From contig JBOGTU010000005.1 of assembly GCA_050695655.1 (NCBI GenBank), positions 1-64,000 on the forward strand: a stretch of DNA of 64,000 nt, in the 5' to 3' direction. A program made the translations under genes and the position numbers. This DNA is from DATKQD01 sp050695655 (GTDB taxonomy: Bacteria; Chloroflexota; JAJPGV01). The first letter of the stretch is position 1. The number at the start of each line of letters is the position of its first letter. Shown here piece by piece: positions 53,066 through 63,188 of this stretch. The notes under the pieces were generated by a model. That model made no database searches, was not told the origin of the DNA, and saw nothing but the letters and a program-made list of their open reading frames with translations.

Positions 53066-54919
53066 CTAGGCTGGGGTCGCTGGGGGTTGGGTGGGTTCGG
53101 CACCCTCCTCGGCATGAACCTTGGCCATTTTGCGACGGCGCCGCGGGGACCAGCCAGCCTGCTGTGTTTCCAGGTCAAGCTGGCGCTGGCGCACGTGCAG
53201 CACGTCCGCCCGGGTGCAGATGCCTATCAACCGCCCGCCCCGCAGCACGGGCAGGTGGTCCACCCTCTCCTGCAGCATGAGTTGCAGCGCGGTGGCGACC
53301 GAGTCCTCTTCGGTCACGCTCACGAGCTCTTCGCTGGCCAGCTGGGAGACAGGCGTGTCTTCGTCGAAGTTCTCCCGCAGCATGTCACCACGCGAGATCA
53401 TGCCGGTTACACCACCCTGGTCGTTCAGGACTGGATAGGCGCCGTGGTGCGAGGTGGCGAACTCACGCCGCGCCTGGGCCACGGTGGCTGTGCCAGGCAG
53501 GGTGCACACGTCGCTTGTCATCACCTGGCGCACGGGCGTGCTCTCCATAAAGTCCATGTGGTACTCGGCCAGCACGTGCAGGCCGCGCCGCGCCAGCTTA
53601 TCGGTCATGATTGATTCCGGCAGATATGTGCGGGCGATGAGGTCCGCGATGATGGTGGCCAGCATGAGCGGCAGGATGATCTGGTAATCGTGTGTGAGCT
53701 CAAAGATGAAGACTATGGCCGTGAACGGGCAACGCGCGGCCGCCCCGAACAGCGCGGCCATACCGACCACGGCAAACGCCCCCGGGGCTAACGCCAGCCC
53801 TGGGATCACCGCCTTAAGGCCGTAGCCCACGAGACTGCCAAACGACCCGCCAATGAGGAGCAGTGGGGCCAGCGTGCCGCCGGAGGTTCCTGAGGCGAGG
53901 GCAATCCACCACGCCACGAGCTTGGCCACGGCCAGCCCCGGGATCAGGTGGAAGGGCACCTTATCGGCCAGCACGGCGCCGATCTGATCGTACCCGACGC
54001 TCAGGGCGCGCGGCATGATGTAGCCAACCACGGCAAACCCCACCGCGCCGATGACCGGGTGCCAGAACTCGGACACGGGAAGCTTGCGGAAGCCGTCTTC
54101 CACGGCGAAGAGCCCGCGGCACACGACGATGGCCAGCAGCCCGATAACGACGCCCAGCAGAGCAAAGTACGGCAGATTAGAGAGGCCCGCATAGCTGTGC
54201 GGCGGCACCGGGAAGAGCGCACCCGGCCCAAACGCCAGGTAGTGCACGCCCGCCGCGATGGACGAGGCGATCACCAGCGGCACCAGCGCCCGAGCGGAGT
54301 ATTCGAACATGAGCAGCTCGATAGCCAGCATCACCGAGGCGAGGGGCGCGCCAAACGTGGCGGACATACCCGCCGCCGCTCCGGACGCCAGCAGGATCTT
54401 GCGCTCGGAAGGCGAGACCTTGAGCACCTGGCCGATGAGCGAGCCGATAGCGCCGCCGGTGACGATGATGGGCCCCTCGGCGCCAAACGGGCCACCCGTG
54501 CCAATGGCGACGGCCGCGGAAAGCGGTTTGGCGAGCGCGGCGCGCGGCGAGATGCGGCTCTGATTAGTGAGGATGGCCTCCATGGCCTCGGGTAGGCCGT
54601 GGCCTTTGATGACCGGCGACCATTTGGCCAGGAAGGAGACGAACAAGCCGCCGAGCGACGCCGCGATGATCAGGCCTGGCCCAAAGTGCGCATTGGAGAA
54701 CGAGGGCAGCGTGCGGGCCCACTGCAAGCCCACCCGGTGAAAGAGCGTCGCGTTGGTAATGAACGCGATGAGGTGGATCAGCACAAAGGCGGCGGCGCCG
54801 CCGACCAGCCCCAGCACCACCGCCAGAACCGAAAGAAAAACCAGCCGCCGCGGGGTGGTGCGGCCCACTCCTATCCCATGGCTCTCGCGGCGTACGCCGG
54901 CTTCCGGATCAGAGACCAC
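53066..54919 (-). CDS. Second ClC-family chloride channel/transporter with CBS domains
   Basis: A 617-aa membrane protein. The pore motifs are VIKGHGLPEAMEA, GTGGPFGAEGPIIVTGGAIGS with the gating Glu, and ALASGTSGGTLAPLLLIGG. A C-terminal CBS pair starts near residue 465 (VRQVMTSDVCTLPGTATVAQARREF, SEELVSVTEEDSVATALQLM). The tail is basic and Pro-rich. It differs clearly from the ClC at 17210 and is not a recent duplicate. It converges on the L,D-transpeptidase gene 15 bp away. A CBS-only protein lies upstream on the other strand. Confidence 0.93.
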   Translation of the reverse strand: MVSDPEAGVRRESHGIGVGRTTPRRLVFLSVLAVVLGLVGGAAAFVLIHLIAFITNATLFHRVGLQWARTLPSFSNAHFGPGLIIAASLGGLFVSFLAKWSPVIKGHGLPEAMEAILTNQSRISPRAALAKPLSAAVAIGTGGPFGAEGPIIVTGGAIGSLIGQVLKVSPSERKILLASGAAAGMSATFGAPLASVMLAIELLMFEYSARALVPLVIASSIAAGVHYLAFGPGALFPVPPHSYAGLSNLPYFALLGVVIGLLAIVVCRGLFAVEDGFRKLPVSEFWHPVIGAVGFAVVGYIMPRALSVGYDQIGAVLADKVPFHLIPGLAVAKLVAWWIALASGTSGGTLAPLLLIGGSFGSLVGYGLKAVIPGLALAPGAFAVVGMAALFGAAARCPFTAIVFIFELTHDYQIILPLMLATIIADLIARTYLPESIMTDKLARRGLHVLAEYHMDFMESTPVRQVMTSDVCTLPGTATVAQARREFATSHHGAYPVLNDQGGVTGMISRGDMLRENFDEDTPVSQLASEELVSVTEEDSVATALQLMLQERVDHLPVLRGGRLIGICTRADVLHVRQRQLDLETQQAGWSPRRRRKMAKVHAEEGAEPTQPPATPA

Positions 54920-55207
54920 GGACGGCCGATGCTGCGCCCACCCGGGCAGACTGCCTCTCTCTATCTCATCCTCCTCGCTCTGCTACTGGAAGCCTGCTCC
55001 AAAACGCCATGGGCGGCTGTCGACCAGCGATCGCAGAGATGAACTCGAAGTGAACCGACGCCCCGCGCGGAACCGCGCCACGCCTGCCGCGGCAAAGCCC
55101 CAGCATGTAGGCCTGCACCCCGCGGCGCACCCGGCATCACAGCTGTTGCCGCCTATTATCGCTCCACGAGAGTTTGGTTGCCAGCAAGACCGTACACTTG
55201 GCACGCC

Positions 55208-55663
55208 ATGCGCGTTGCAGACGTGATGTCCCGCCCGGCTATCGTGGTGCCGCTGGATGCCCCAGTGCAGCACGTGGCCCGGCAGATGGTGGGCAGCCAG
55301 GCGCATGCCGTGGTGGTAACGGATGCACAGGGCGTGCTCCGGGGCATCGTCTCGGAATCGGATCTCATCGTCCGCAACGCAAAGCTGCACTTCCCGACCT
55401 ATCTGGGCATCCTGGAGAGCCTCATTCCTATAGGCGGCGACCGGGACCTGGACGATGAGCTGCGCCGCCTGCTTGGGGCCACAGCCGGCGAGATCATGAC
55501 CAGCGATCCCTACACGGCTGCCCCGGGCGACGACCTCGGCGAGGTAGTGCACGAGATGCTGCACAAGGGTTACCACGCGGTACCCGTGGTCGAGCAGCAG
55601 CGCGTGGTGGGCATGCTCTTCCCTTCGGACGTGGTGAAGCTCATTGCCCGCGACGAAGGCTAG
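55208..55663 (+). CDS. CBS-domain pair protein
   Basis: A 151-aa cytosolic protein made almost entirely of two CBS motifs: VADVMSRPAIVVPLDAPVQHVARQMVGSQAHAVVV and GEIMTSDPYTAAPGDDLGEVVHEMLHKGYHAVPVV. Such proteins bind adenine nucleotides and regulate channels or enzymes. An insert between them (HFPTYLGILESLIPIGGDRDLDDELRRLL) is typical of this bacterial group. ATG at 55208 fits the domain start. It is about 290 bp from the divergent ClC gene; regulation of that channel is possible but not shown. Confidence 0.92.
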   Translation: MRVADVMSRPAIVVPLDAPVQHVARQMVGSQAHAVVVTDAQGVLRGIVSESDLIVRNAKLHFPTYLGILESLIPIGGDRDLDDELRRLLGATAGEIMTSDPYTAAPGDDLGEVVHEMLHKGYHAVPVVEQQRVVGMLFPSDVVKLIARDEG

Positions 55664-55722
55664 TCGCGGCGTCTTACGAGCCGGCGCTCGTTCATGCGGC
55701 CGCCAAGCGGAGCCATCCAGCT

Positions 55723-56421
55723 CTAGCCCGACCCTTCCGCCAGGCCAGGCGGCAGCTCATCCAGGTCCACGGCGCCCGCCTCCTCAGCCTCGCCGGCCGT
55801 GGGGAGCGGGAGCTCTTCGGCTGGGGCGGGCAGGTCCAGACCCGTTAAAGCGTACGTTTCCAGTACGTCGTACACGGGCCCGCTAGGTTCCAGGGTCGAC
55901 TTAAGCAATTGGAAAGCCGTGACGGGCATGAGGCCGAAGGGGTACGCGGCATAGCCCTCAACCAGCTGGTTGAAGTACAGCATTTGCACCCGGTTGAGCG
56001 GCTCCTTCAGCCGGCCCAGGGTGAGGTGCGGCTGAAAAGCGCGGTCCTCGGCTGGAAAGCCCAGGGCCTCCACGGCCGCCTGGACGTCGCCGGCCAGCGC
56101 CGCCATCTCGCTCTCACCCTCGCCTAGGCCCATCCACAGCATCCGCACGTTTCGAATGTTGGGAAATGCGCCCAGCCCCTGAAACGCGAGGTAGAAGGGC
56201 AGGTGCCGCGCCGCGCTCTCCTGGCAGGCCCGCGACACGCTGGCCAGCTGCCGCTCATCGAGCAGGCCAAGGAACTTGAGGGTGAGGTGCGCCAGCTCCG
56301 GCTCCACCCATTTGACGTGCGGCCGCGCCTGGCGGAACTGGTCCTGTACGGCACGCATCTCCTGCCGCACCTCGTCCGTGACCTCTACCGCTAAGAACGC
56401 GCGGATGGTTGCCCCCGCCAT
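55723..56421 (-). CDS. thpR: RNA 2',3'-cyclic phosphodiesterase (ThpR/LigT)
   Basis: A 232-aa two-histidine phosphoesterase that hydrolyses 2',3'-cyclic phosphate on RNA ends. The two HxTx motifs are AHLTLKFLG (about residue 45) and PHLTLGRLK (about 134), as usual for the 2H family. A C-terminal acidic extension of about 45 residues (LDLPAPAEELPLPTAGEAEE) is extra. It lies 9 bp after folK and ends the hlyC-recO-folP-folK-thpR operon. Confidence 0.93.
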   Translation of the reverse strand: MAGATIRAFLAVEVTDEVRQEMRAVQDQFRQARPHVKWVEPELAHLTLKFLGLLDERQLASVSRACQESAARHLPFYLAFQGLGAFPNIRNVRMLWMGLGEGESEMAALAGDVQAAVEALGFPAEDRAFQPHLTLGRLKEPLNRVQMLYFNQLVEGYAAYPFGLMPVTAFQLLKSTLEPSGPVYDVLETYALTGLDLPAPAEELPLPTAGEAEEAGAVDLDELPPGLAEGSG

Positions 56422-56430
56422 CGCACCATT

Positions 56431-56916
56431 CTAGAAGCTTGCCCAGCTGGGTGGCTCAATCAGGCGCACATCGGGGCTTGGGGCGAGCTCTCGGCCGTCC
56501 AGTTCGGCTAGAGGAATCTGCACGAAAGGGCGCTCCGCCAGGCGTGGATGCGGCAACTCCAGGCCCGGCTCGTTCAGTCGCAGCGCATCGTACGAAAGGA
56601 GATCGATATCCAGTTCGCGCGGGCCGTTGCGAAAGCGTGGCTGCCTCCCCAGCTGCTGCTCAATGCCTTTGACGAGCTCCAGCAGCTGGCGCGGCCCCAG
56701 CCGCGTGCTTCCCTTCACCACGGCGTTCAGGAAACGACCTTGCTCGGCGAAGCCAACCGGCTGAGTATCGTATAAAGAGGAGACCGCGATGACGCGTACG
56801 CCGCCCTGGATGAGCTCGTCGATGGCCGCTCGAAGCTGCGCCCGCCGGTCGCCCAGGTTACTGCCCAGCCCGAGGTAGACGGTGTTCGCGCCAGCAGAGG
56901 CGTCAATCGGCGACAT
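56431..56916 (-). CDS. folK: 7,8-dihydro-6-hydroxymethylpterin pyrophosphokinase
   Basis: A 161-aa enzyme of folate synthesis that transfers pyrophosphate from ATP to the pterin. It has VYLGLGSNLGDRRAQL, SSLYDTQPVG, FLNAVVKGST, LGRQPRFRNGPRELDIDLL (the Mg/ATP motif) and LPHPRLAERPFVQIPLAEL. It overlaps the folP stop by one base (TGATG), so the two folate enzymes are translationally coupled and act in consecutive steps. Confidence 0.96.
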   Translation of the reverse strand: MSPIDASAGANTVYLGLGSNLGDRRAQLRAAIDELIQGGVRVIAVSSLYDTQPVGFAEQGRFLNAVVKGSTRLGPRQLLELVKGIEQQLGRQPRFRNGPRELDIDLLSYDALRLNEPGLELPHPRLAERPFVQIPLAELDGRELAPSPDVRLIEPPSWASF

Positions 56917-57752
56917 CAGTCGGCGGCACCGTGCCGGACAATAGCGTCCGTGACGCGTACGATCCGCGCCAGTGGCGCCACGTCGTGCACGCGCACGGCG
57001 TCGGCGCCGTGCGCGATGGCGATGGCGACCGCGGCCTCCGTGCCCTCGAGTCGATCGCTCTCGGCAGCGCCTCCCAGCAGCTCACCCAGGAAGCGCTTGC
57101 GCGAGGGGCCAATGAGCAGCGGGAAGCCCAGGCTGCGCAGCTCGGACAAGCGGCGCAGCAGGGTCAGATTATGCACAGTTCCCTTGCCGAAGCCGATGCC
57201 CGGATCCAGGATGATGCGCGCGGAGTCAACGCCGCGGCCCAGCGCCAGCTCCGCGGCGCGCTCCAGGGAGTCGCGTACCTCGCGTACAACGTCCGTGTAG
57301 CGTGCTTCGCGCCCGTAGTGCATGATGACCAGCGGCGCCTGGTGCTCGGCGGCCACGGTGGCCATGGCGCCATCGTCCCACACGGCCTCCACGTTGTTCA
57401 CCCAGGCGGCGCCGGCACGCAGCGCCCGCCGCGCCACCTCCGGCTTACGGGTGTCGATGGAGATGGGCAGCGCGAGCTCGCCGGCCAGCCGCTCGATCAC
57501 CGGCAGCACACGCGCCAGCTCCTCAGCTTCGGTTACCGGCATGTAGCCCGGCTTGTAGTACGCGGTGGATTCACCACCCACGTCGATGACGTCGGCCCCG
57601 GCGGCCGCTGCCTGGCGCGCGCGCTGCAGAGCGGCCTCCACATCGCCCGCCAAGCCATCGCCTGAAAAGGAGTTGGGTGTGACATTCAAGATGGCCATGA
57701 GGCACGTGCGCTGGCCCCAGGGGAACACCGCGCCGTCCCCGGCAGCGCTCAC
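56916..57752 (-). CDS. folP: Dihydropteroate synthase
   Basis: A 278-aa TIM-barrel enzyme that joins p-aminobenzoate to the pterin pyrophosphate; it is the target of sulfonamides. It has LMAILNVTPNSFSGDGL, VIDVGGESTAYYKPGYMPV (the family usually has STRPG here), ISIDTRKPEVARRAL, IILDPGIGFGKGTVHNL and LLIGPSRKRFLGELL. The STAYYKPG variant for the STRPG loop is a small oddity. The GTG start overlaps the recO stop by 4 nt. Confidence 0.95.
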   Translation of the reverse strand: MSAAGDGAVFPWGQRTCLMAILNVTPNSFSGDGLAGDVEAALQRARQAAAAGADVIDVGGESTAYYKPGYMPVTEAEELARVLPVIERLAGELALPISIDTRKPEVARRALRAGAAWVNNVEAVWDDGAMATVAAEHQAPLVIMHYGREARYTDVVREVRDSLERAAELALGRGVDSARIILDPGIGFGKGTVHNLTLLRRLSELRSLGFPLLIGPSRKRFLGELLGGAAESDRLEGTEAAVAIAIAHGADAVRVHDVAPLARIVRVTDAIVRHGAAD

Positions 57753-58537
57753 CCTCGGCTCTCCGCTGACTGCATACGCAGCTCATCAAGCAGATGGGTC
57801 GTATATAAATCGTGCTCCAATACATGAATGATGTGGCGCCGCAGCACGCGCTCCACTTCCGGCAGCGTTTCGGGCGGCAGGCGAAGGCGGCCGGCCAGGG
57901 CGTGGTTGCCATCCTGCAGCAGGCGCAGCACTTTCACAGTGTCTACGGCGACCGGTACGAGCGCCGGCTGCCCCTCGGCGCAGGGCGGGCAGAGGAGCCC
58001 GCCCGCTGCCGCGGCGAAGTAGTTCTCGATGGGCTCGAGAGCGCTGCCGCAACCAGTGCACACCCGCAGTTGAGGGCGGTAGCCCAGGGCATTGAGCAAC
58101 CGCAGCTCGAATAGCCGAACGGAGAGTTCCGGGCTTAAGCAGGCCCGGGAATCTTCGATGTCGAGCTGCCGCAGCACGTCCAGCAGCGCCTGCCACACTT
58201 CGTAGTTCTCCAGTCGCTCCTCGCTGAAGCGGTTCACCAGCTCAACCACGTGATAGCCAAGCGCAAGCCGCCAGAGGTCCTCGCGCAGCCGCTCGTAGCC
58301 CCGCAGCAGCTCGCACTGCGTCACGATGTCCAGGTTGCGGCCACTGGCCAGCAGCACCCGCGTGTGGGTGAACAGCTCAACGTGCCCGGCCAGCCGGCTG
58401 GTGGTGCGGCGCGATCCCTTGGCGATGGCGCGCACCTTACCGCGAACCGGCGTATACAACGTGAGCAGGCGATCCGCCTCGCCGAAGTCGCGCCGCTCCA
58501 GCACCACGGCTTCGGTGGCGTAAAGGTGCGGGTTCAA
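57749..58537 (-). CDS. recO: DNA repair protein RecO
   Basis: A 262-aa protein that anneals single strands and helps load RecA with RecF and RecR. The N-terminal OB fold has ATEAVVLERRDFGEADRLLTLYTPVRGKVRAIAKGSRR. A helical domain follows with the zinc motif CTGCG..CPPC (about 161-187). TTG is the start and overlaps the upstream hlyC-like stop by 4 nt (TTGA). Its partner recF is at 2111-3334. Confidence 0.94.
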   Translation of the reverse strand: MNPHLYATEAVVLERRDFGEADRLLTLYTPVRGKVRAIAKGSRRTTSRLAGHVELFTHTRVLLASGRNLDIVTQCELLRGYERLREDLWRLALGYHVVELVNRFSEERLENYEVWQALLDVLRQLDIEDSRACLSPELSVRLFELRLLNALGYRPQLRVCTGCGSALEPIENYFAAAAGGLLCPPCAEGQPALVPVAVDTVKVLRLLQDGNHALAGRLRLPPETLPEVERVLRRHIIHVLEHDLYTTHLLDELRMQSAESRG

Positions 58538-59862
58538 TTCGGCTCGGCCTGGCCGTTTTGTCCCTGTTTCTCAGGTGCCGCGCGGCGCTGCCGCAACACG
58601 TGCACCTTGCGAATGCGCCGGCCATCCGTGGCGACAACCTTGAGCTGCACCGTGAACTCCGCATCGGCCACGGCAAACTCGTCACCCGTGACAGGCATTT
58701 TGCCCAGGTGGGCGTACACGTAGCCGCCCAGCGTATCCACGTCGCCCGCCTCCAGGTTCAGGTCCAACTGGTGGTTCACGTCGTCAACGCTCACCAGCGC
58801 GTTGAACTCCGCCTCGTCCTCGCTGATCTTCTGGATGGATGTCTCTTCGGCATCGAACTCATCCTGAATCTCGCCGACGATCTCCTCCAGAATGTCCTCG
58901 ATGGTCACCAGGCCAGCGATGCCCCCGTACTCGTCCACGACCAGCGCCAGCTGCACGCGCTTTTTCTGGAGCTCGTGCAGCAGTTCGTCCACCTTCTTCG
59001 ATTCCGGCACGAAGTAGGCCGGCCGCACCGCTTCCCTGAGGGGCACGTCGGTTTGCCCCTCCCGCACGTACTTGAAGAGGTCGCGGTCGAACACGAGCCC
59101 CAGAATGTTGTCCACCGTCTCCTCGTGCACGGGGATGCGCGAGTGGCCAACCTGGAGCATGAGGTCCACTACCTCCACGATGGGCGTGTCGGCCGGCACG
59201 GTGGTCATGTCCACGCGCGGCACCATCACCTCGCGCACCGGTGTTTCGCCAAATTCGAAGATGCTGTGAATCATCCGCTCTTCCTGGGGCTCGATCACAC
59301 CTTCCTCTTCGGCCGCACCCACGATCAGGCGGATCTCTTCTTCGGTGACGAAGGGGCTCTTGGGCGTGCTGGATACACCGAACAGGCGCAGCAACAGCGG
59401 CGGGATGGCGGACAGCACAACGATGAGCCATCCCAGGAGCCACGAGGTGGCCCGCACCGGCCTCGCCAGCCCCAGGGCAATGCGCTCCGGGCGGCGGATG
59501 GCAATGGTTTTGGGCGTGATCTCGCAGAACACGAGAATGACCACCGAAAGCATGGCCGTGGCGGCGGCCTCGGCATGGGAAAAGTGCCACAGCTTGACCG
59601 TGACGAGCGTGGTGAGCGTGCTGGCCACAATGACTGCCACGTTGTTGACAACCAGGATGGTGGATAGGAAGTGGCCGGGATCGTCCAGCATGTTCAGCAG
59701 CAGCCGCGCTGAACGCGAACCCTCCTCCGCCAGGTGCCGAATTCGGATCTTGCCGAGCGACGTCAGCGATGTTTCCGCCAGCGAGGCGAAGGCTGCCAGC
59801 AGCAGGCACAGCACCAGTGCCACAATCTGCCATGAGGTGCCGTCAGAGCCCACGGAACTCAA
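58534..59862 (-). CDS. CNNM/HlyC-CorC family membrane protein with CBS domains
   Basis: A 442-aa protein of the family linked to Mg2+/cobalt handling. The N-terminal DUF21 membrane domain (about 10-190) has AETSLTSLGKIRIRHLAEEGS and CEITPKTIAIRRPERIAL. A CBS pair lies at about 200-320 (VREVMVPRVDMTTVPADTPI, VDELLHELQKKRVQLALVVDEYGG), and a C-terminal CorC_HlyC domain is at about 350-425 (LGGYVYAHLGKMPVTGDEF). It is the first gene of the recO/folate operon. The transported ion is not known. Confidence 0.94.
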   Translation of the reverse strand: MSSVGSDGTSWQIVALVLCLLLAAFASLAETSLTSLGKIRIRHLAEEGSRSARLLLNMLDDPGHFLSTILVVNNVAVIVASTLTTLVTVKLWHFSHAEAAATAMLSVVILVFCEITPKTIAIRRPERIALGLARPVRATSWLLGWLIVVLSAIPPLLLRLFGVSSTPKSPFVTEEEIRLIVGAAEEEGVIEPQEERMIHSIFEFGETPVREVMVPRVDMTTVPADTPIVEVVDLMLQVGHSRIPVHEETVDNILGLVFDRDLFKYVREGQTDVPLREAVRPAYFVPESKKVDELLHELQKKRVQLALVVDEYGGIAGLVTIEDILEEIVGEIQDEFDAEETSIQKISEDEAEFNALVSVDDVNHQLDLNLEAGDVDTLGGYVYAHLGKMPVTGDEFAVADAEFTVQLKVVATDGRRIRKVHVLRQRRAAPEKQGQNGQAEPN

Positions 59863-59940
59863 TCGGGAAGGGGCTGCCCTCAGCGGAGGGACGGCCGGCG
59901 GCGCCCGCGCCCATCACTGTGGAGCATAGCTGGCCGCGGA

Positions 59941-60906
<966 letters not shown>

Positions 60907-62268
60907 TCAGCGCACCGGCTGGCGTACGTCGCGCGCCACGCGGGCCGGCACGCCCTTCACCAGCTTGCCGGGGGGCACGTCATGCGTGACCACCGAGCCA
61001 GTCGCGGTGACGGCGCCAGCGCCTACTTCCAGCGGCGCCACCAGCATGGTGTCGGAGCCAATGGCCGCGCCATCGCCCACGCGCGTGCGCGATTTGACGC
61101 CGGTTTCCGTATTGAGGTTCACCGTCACCGTGCCCGCGCCGATGTTCACGCCACGGCCAACTTCCGCGTCGCCCGTGTAGCTGAAGTGGTGGATGTCTGT
61201 TCCCTCCCCGATACTGGAATTCTTGATCTCCACGAAGTTGCCCAGCCGCGCGCCGCGGTGCACCAGGCTGCCCGGGCGCAGGTGCGAAAAAGGGCCAATG
61301 ACCACGTCGTCTTCCAGGGTGGACCCCTCGATCACCGAGCACTCGATCGTGCAGTCGCGGCCGATGTGCGCATCGCGCAGCACGCTGTTCGGGCCCAGGG
61401 TGCAGCCCTCGCCGACCTGGCTGCGTTGCAGCAGCGTATTGGGGTAGATGATGCTGTCAGCCCCCACGGTGCTTTCCACATCCAGGAAGACGGACGCGGG
61501 ATCGATGAGGGTGACGCCCTCCGCCATGCAACGCCGGCGCAGGCGGCGCTGCATGGCGCGCTCGGCATCGGCCAGCTTCTCCCGCGTATCCACGCCAATG
61601 CAGCCATCCAAGCAGGTGGTTGGCACGGCTTCCACGCGCCCCGCGCGACCAACCAATTCGGTGAGGTAGTACTCGCCCTTTGGGCTGAGGGTCAGGCGGG
61701 GCAGCTCCCTGGCCAGCCAGCGCGCATCAAAGCAGTACAGGCCGGTGTTCACTTCGTGCCCCGCGCGCTCCGCCTCGGTCGCTTCGGCCCACTCCACTAC
61801 GCGCACTCGCGCGGCGACGCGCTGCACCAGCCCCAATCCACGCGGGTCCGGCACCAGGGCGGAGAGGAGGCTCGCCTCGGCGCCAGCGGCCGCATGATGC
61901 TCCACCAGGCAGCGCAGCGCCTCGCCTTCAACCAGGGGTGCATCGCCATTCAGCACCAGCACGCGACCCGCGCCAGCTGAGCCTACCAGGCTCTGAACGA
62001 CGGGCAATGCCTGCTGCACCGCGTGTCCGGAGCCAAGCTGCTGCCGCTGTTCAACGAACTCAAGCCGCTGCCCCTGGAAATGCTCGCGCAACTGATCGGC
62101 ATCGTGGCCCACAATCACGATGATCCTGCTGGCACCCGCCTCGGCCGCGGCTTGCACCACGTAATCTACGGCTGCCCGCCCGGCAACACGGTGCAGGACT
62201 TTGGGGAGGCGCGACTTCATCCGGGTCCCTTGGCCTGCCGCCATGATCACCGCCAGGAGATCAGACAT
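60907..62268 (-). CDS. glmU: Bifunctional UDP-N-acetylglucosamine pyrophosphorylase / GlcN-1-P acetyltransferase
   Basis: A 453-aa cytosolic enzyme that makes UDP-GlcNAc for the cell wall. The N-terminal uridyltransferase has IMAAGQGTRMKSRLPKVLHRVAG, QLGSGHAVQQALP and VLNGDAPLVEGEALRCL (here Ala-Pro where Asp-x-Pro is usual). The C-terminal left-handed beta helix starts near 255 and contains GPFSHLRPGS, NFVEIKNSSIGEGT, HFSYTGDAEVGRGVNIGAGTVTVN and SDTMLVAPLEVGAGAVTATGSVV. ATG at 62268 is the family start. prs follows directly. Confidence 0.95.
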   Translation of the reverse strand: MSDLLAVIMAAGQGTRMKSRLPKVLHRVAGRAAVDYVVQAAAEAGASRIIVIVGHDADQLREHFQGQRLEFVEQRQQLGSGHAVQQALPVVQSLVGSAGAGRVLVLNGDAPLVEGEALRCLVEHHAAAGAEASLLSALVPDPRGLGLVQRVAARVRVVEWAEATEAERAGHEVNTGLYCFDARWLARELPRLTLSPKGEYYLTELVGRAGRVEAVPTTCLDGCIGVDTREKLADAERAMQRRLRRRCMAEGVTLIDPASVFLDVESTVGADSIIYPNTLLQRSQVGEGCTLGPNSVLRDAHIGRDCTIECSVIEGSTLEDDVVIGPFSHLRPGSLVHRGARLGNFVEIKNSSIGEGTDIHHFSYTGDAEVGRGVNIGAGTVTVNLNTETGVKSRTRVGDGAAIGSDTMLVAPLEVGAGAVTATGSVVTHDVPPGKLVKGVPARVARDVRQPVR

Positions 62269-62380
62269 GCGCGGCCATTCTAGCACCGGCCAGGCGCCCC
62301 AAACGGGGCAAATCAGCCTGAAAGCACACTGTGCGATAGTGCACGGGGCGGCCTACGAGAGAGCAGACGCGGAGCGCGCT

Positions 62381-62515
62381 GCTGTTGTCGCGAGCGGCCC
62401 CCTGCTGCTGGAGCGCCGCCACTTCGGCTTCGGTGTAGCCGATCTCGGACAGGATCTCGGCCGTGTGCTGGCCTTGCTCCGGCGCGGGAGTGGGGATGCT
62501 GACCGGCGCGTCTAA
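62381..62515 (-). pseudogene. C-terminal remnant of a CaiB/BaiF family III CoA-transferase
   Basis: The minus-strand frame reads LDAPVSIPTPAPEQGQHT and then AEILSEIGYTEAEVAALQQQGA. This is the typical last 40-odd residues of family III CoA-transferases (P..G.HT.EVL.ELGYS..EIAAL...GA). Nothing of the remaining roughly 350 residues is present: upstream the frame runs straight into the 3' end of the response-regulator gene, overlapping its stop. The frame continues past the remnant to about 62261 without further similarity. The gene was probably cut when the two-component system arrived or by a deletion. Confidence 0.65.
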
Positions 62516-63183
62516 GCGGCGTCGAGCGGAACCCGGTAACCGACTCCGGGTTCTGTGCGAATGAACAGCGGACCCAACTTCTTGCGCAGCGACGTCACTA
62601 TGGGCCGCAGGTAGGCGGTTTCGGCCCGATACTCGGGTCCCCATACTCTCTCCAACAGTTGCCCATGTGTGAGCACGCGGCCGGCATTGCTGACGAGGTG
62701 CTTGAGCAGCTCGTACTCGATAGGTGAAAGATGCACTTCATCGCCGTCTACCCGAACGGTCCTGTTGCCGAGGTCGACGCTGACGTTACCGAGGACTCGG
62801 ACGGTCTCCGTGGCTGGTTGACTGAGGTGACGGAGAGCTACCCGAATCCGAGCGCCAAGCTCCTCCACACCGAACGGCTTTGTCAGATAGTCGTCTGCCC
62901 CGGCGTCCAGCGCACGGACCTTCTCTTCCTCCTCGCCCATCACCGACAGCACAATGACCGGTACCTCCGACCAGGTGCGCAGCTCCTGGATGGCGCGGAT
63001 CCCGCCCATGCTCGGCATTGCCAGGTCCATCAACACCACATCCGGCCGCCAGCGCTCAATCTTGGCTAGCCCATCGACCCCGTCAACAGCCGTCTCAACG
63101 TCAAAATCCTGACCCTGAAGCCCTCGCCTAACGGAGTTGCGGATGTCCGCTTCGTCATCGACTACGAGGATACGTGCCTGCAC
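62512..63183 (-). CDS. OmpR/KdpE-type response regulator
   Basis: A 223-aa transcriptional regulator. The receiver domain has ILVVDDEADIRNSVRR, the phosphoacceptor Asp in DVVLMDLAMPSMGG (D53) and DDYLTKPFGVEEL with the conserved Lys. The C-terminal winged helix has VHLSPIEYELLKHLVSNAGRVLTHGQLLERVWGPEYRAETAYLRPIVTSLRKKLG, where WGPEY and the following segment resemble KdpE. No kdpFABC genes are in the window. The start is GTG. The 3' end abuts the CoA-transferase remnant. Confidence 0.92.
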   Translation of the reverse strand: MQARILVVDDEADIRNSVRRGLQGQDFDVETAVDGVDGLAKIERWRPDVVLMDLAMPSMGGIRAIQELRTWSEVPVIVLSVMGEEEEKVRALDAGADDYLTKPFGVEELGARIRVALRHLSQPATETVRVLGNVSVDLGNRTVRVDGDEVHLSPIEYELLKHLVSNAGRVLTHGQLLERVWGPEYRAETAYLRPIVTSLRKKLGPLFIRTEPGVGYRVPLDAA

Positions 63184-63188
63184 CGCGG

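Noticed and set aside
54929..55042. A 37-codon frame with a hydrophobic stretch ending in LLEAC, like a tiny lipoprotein
   Set aside because: No ribosome site, only 10 bp from the divergent ClC start, and weak codon bias; a chance hydrophobic run is more likely.
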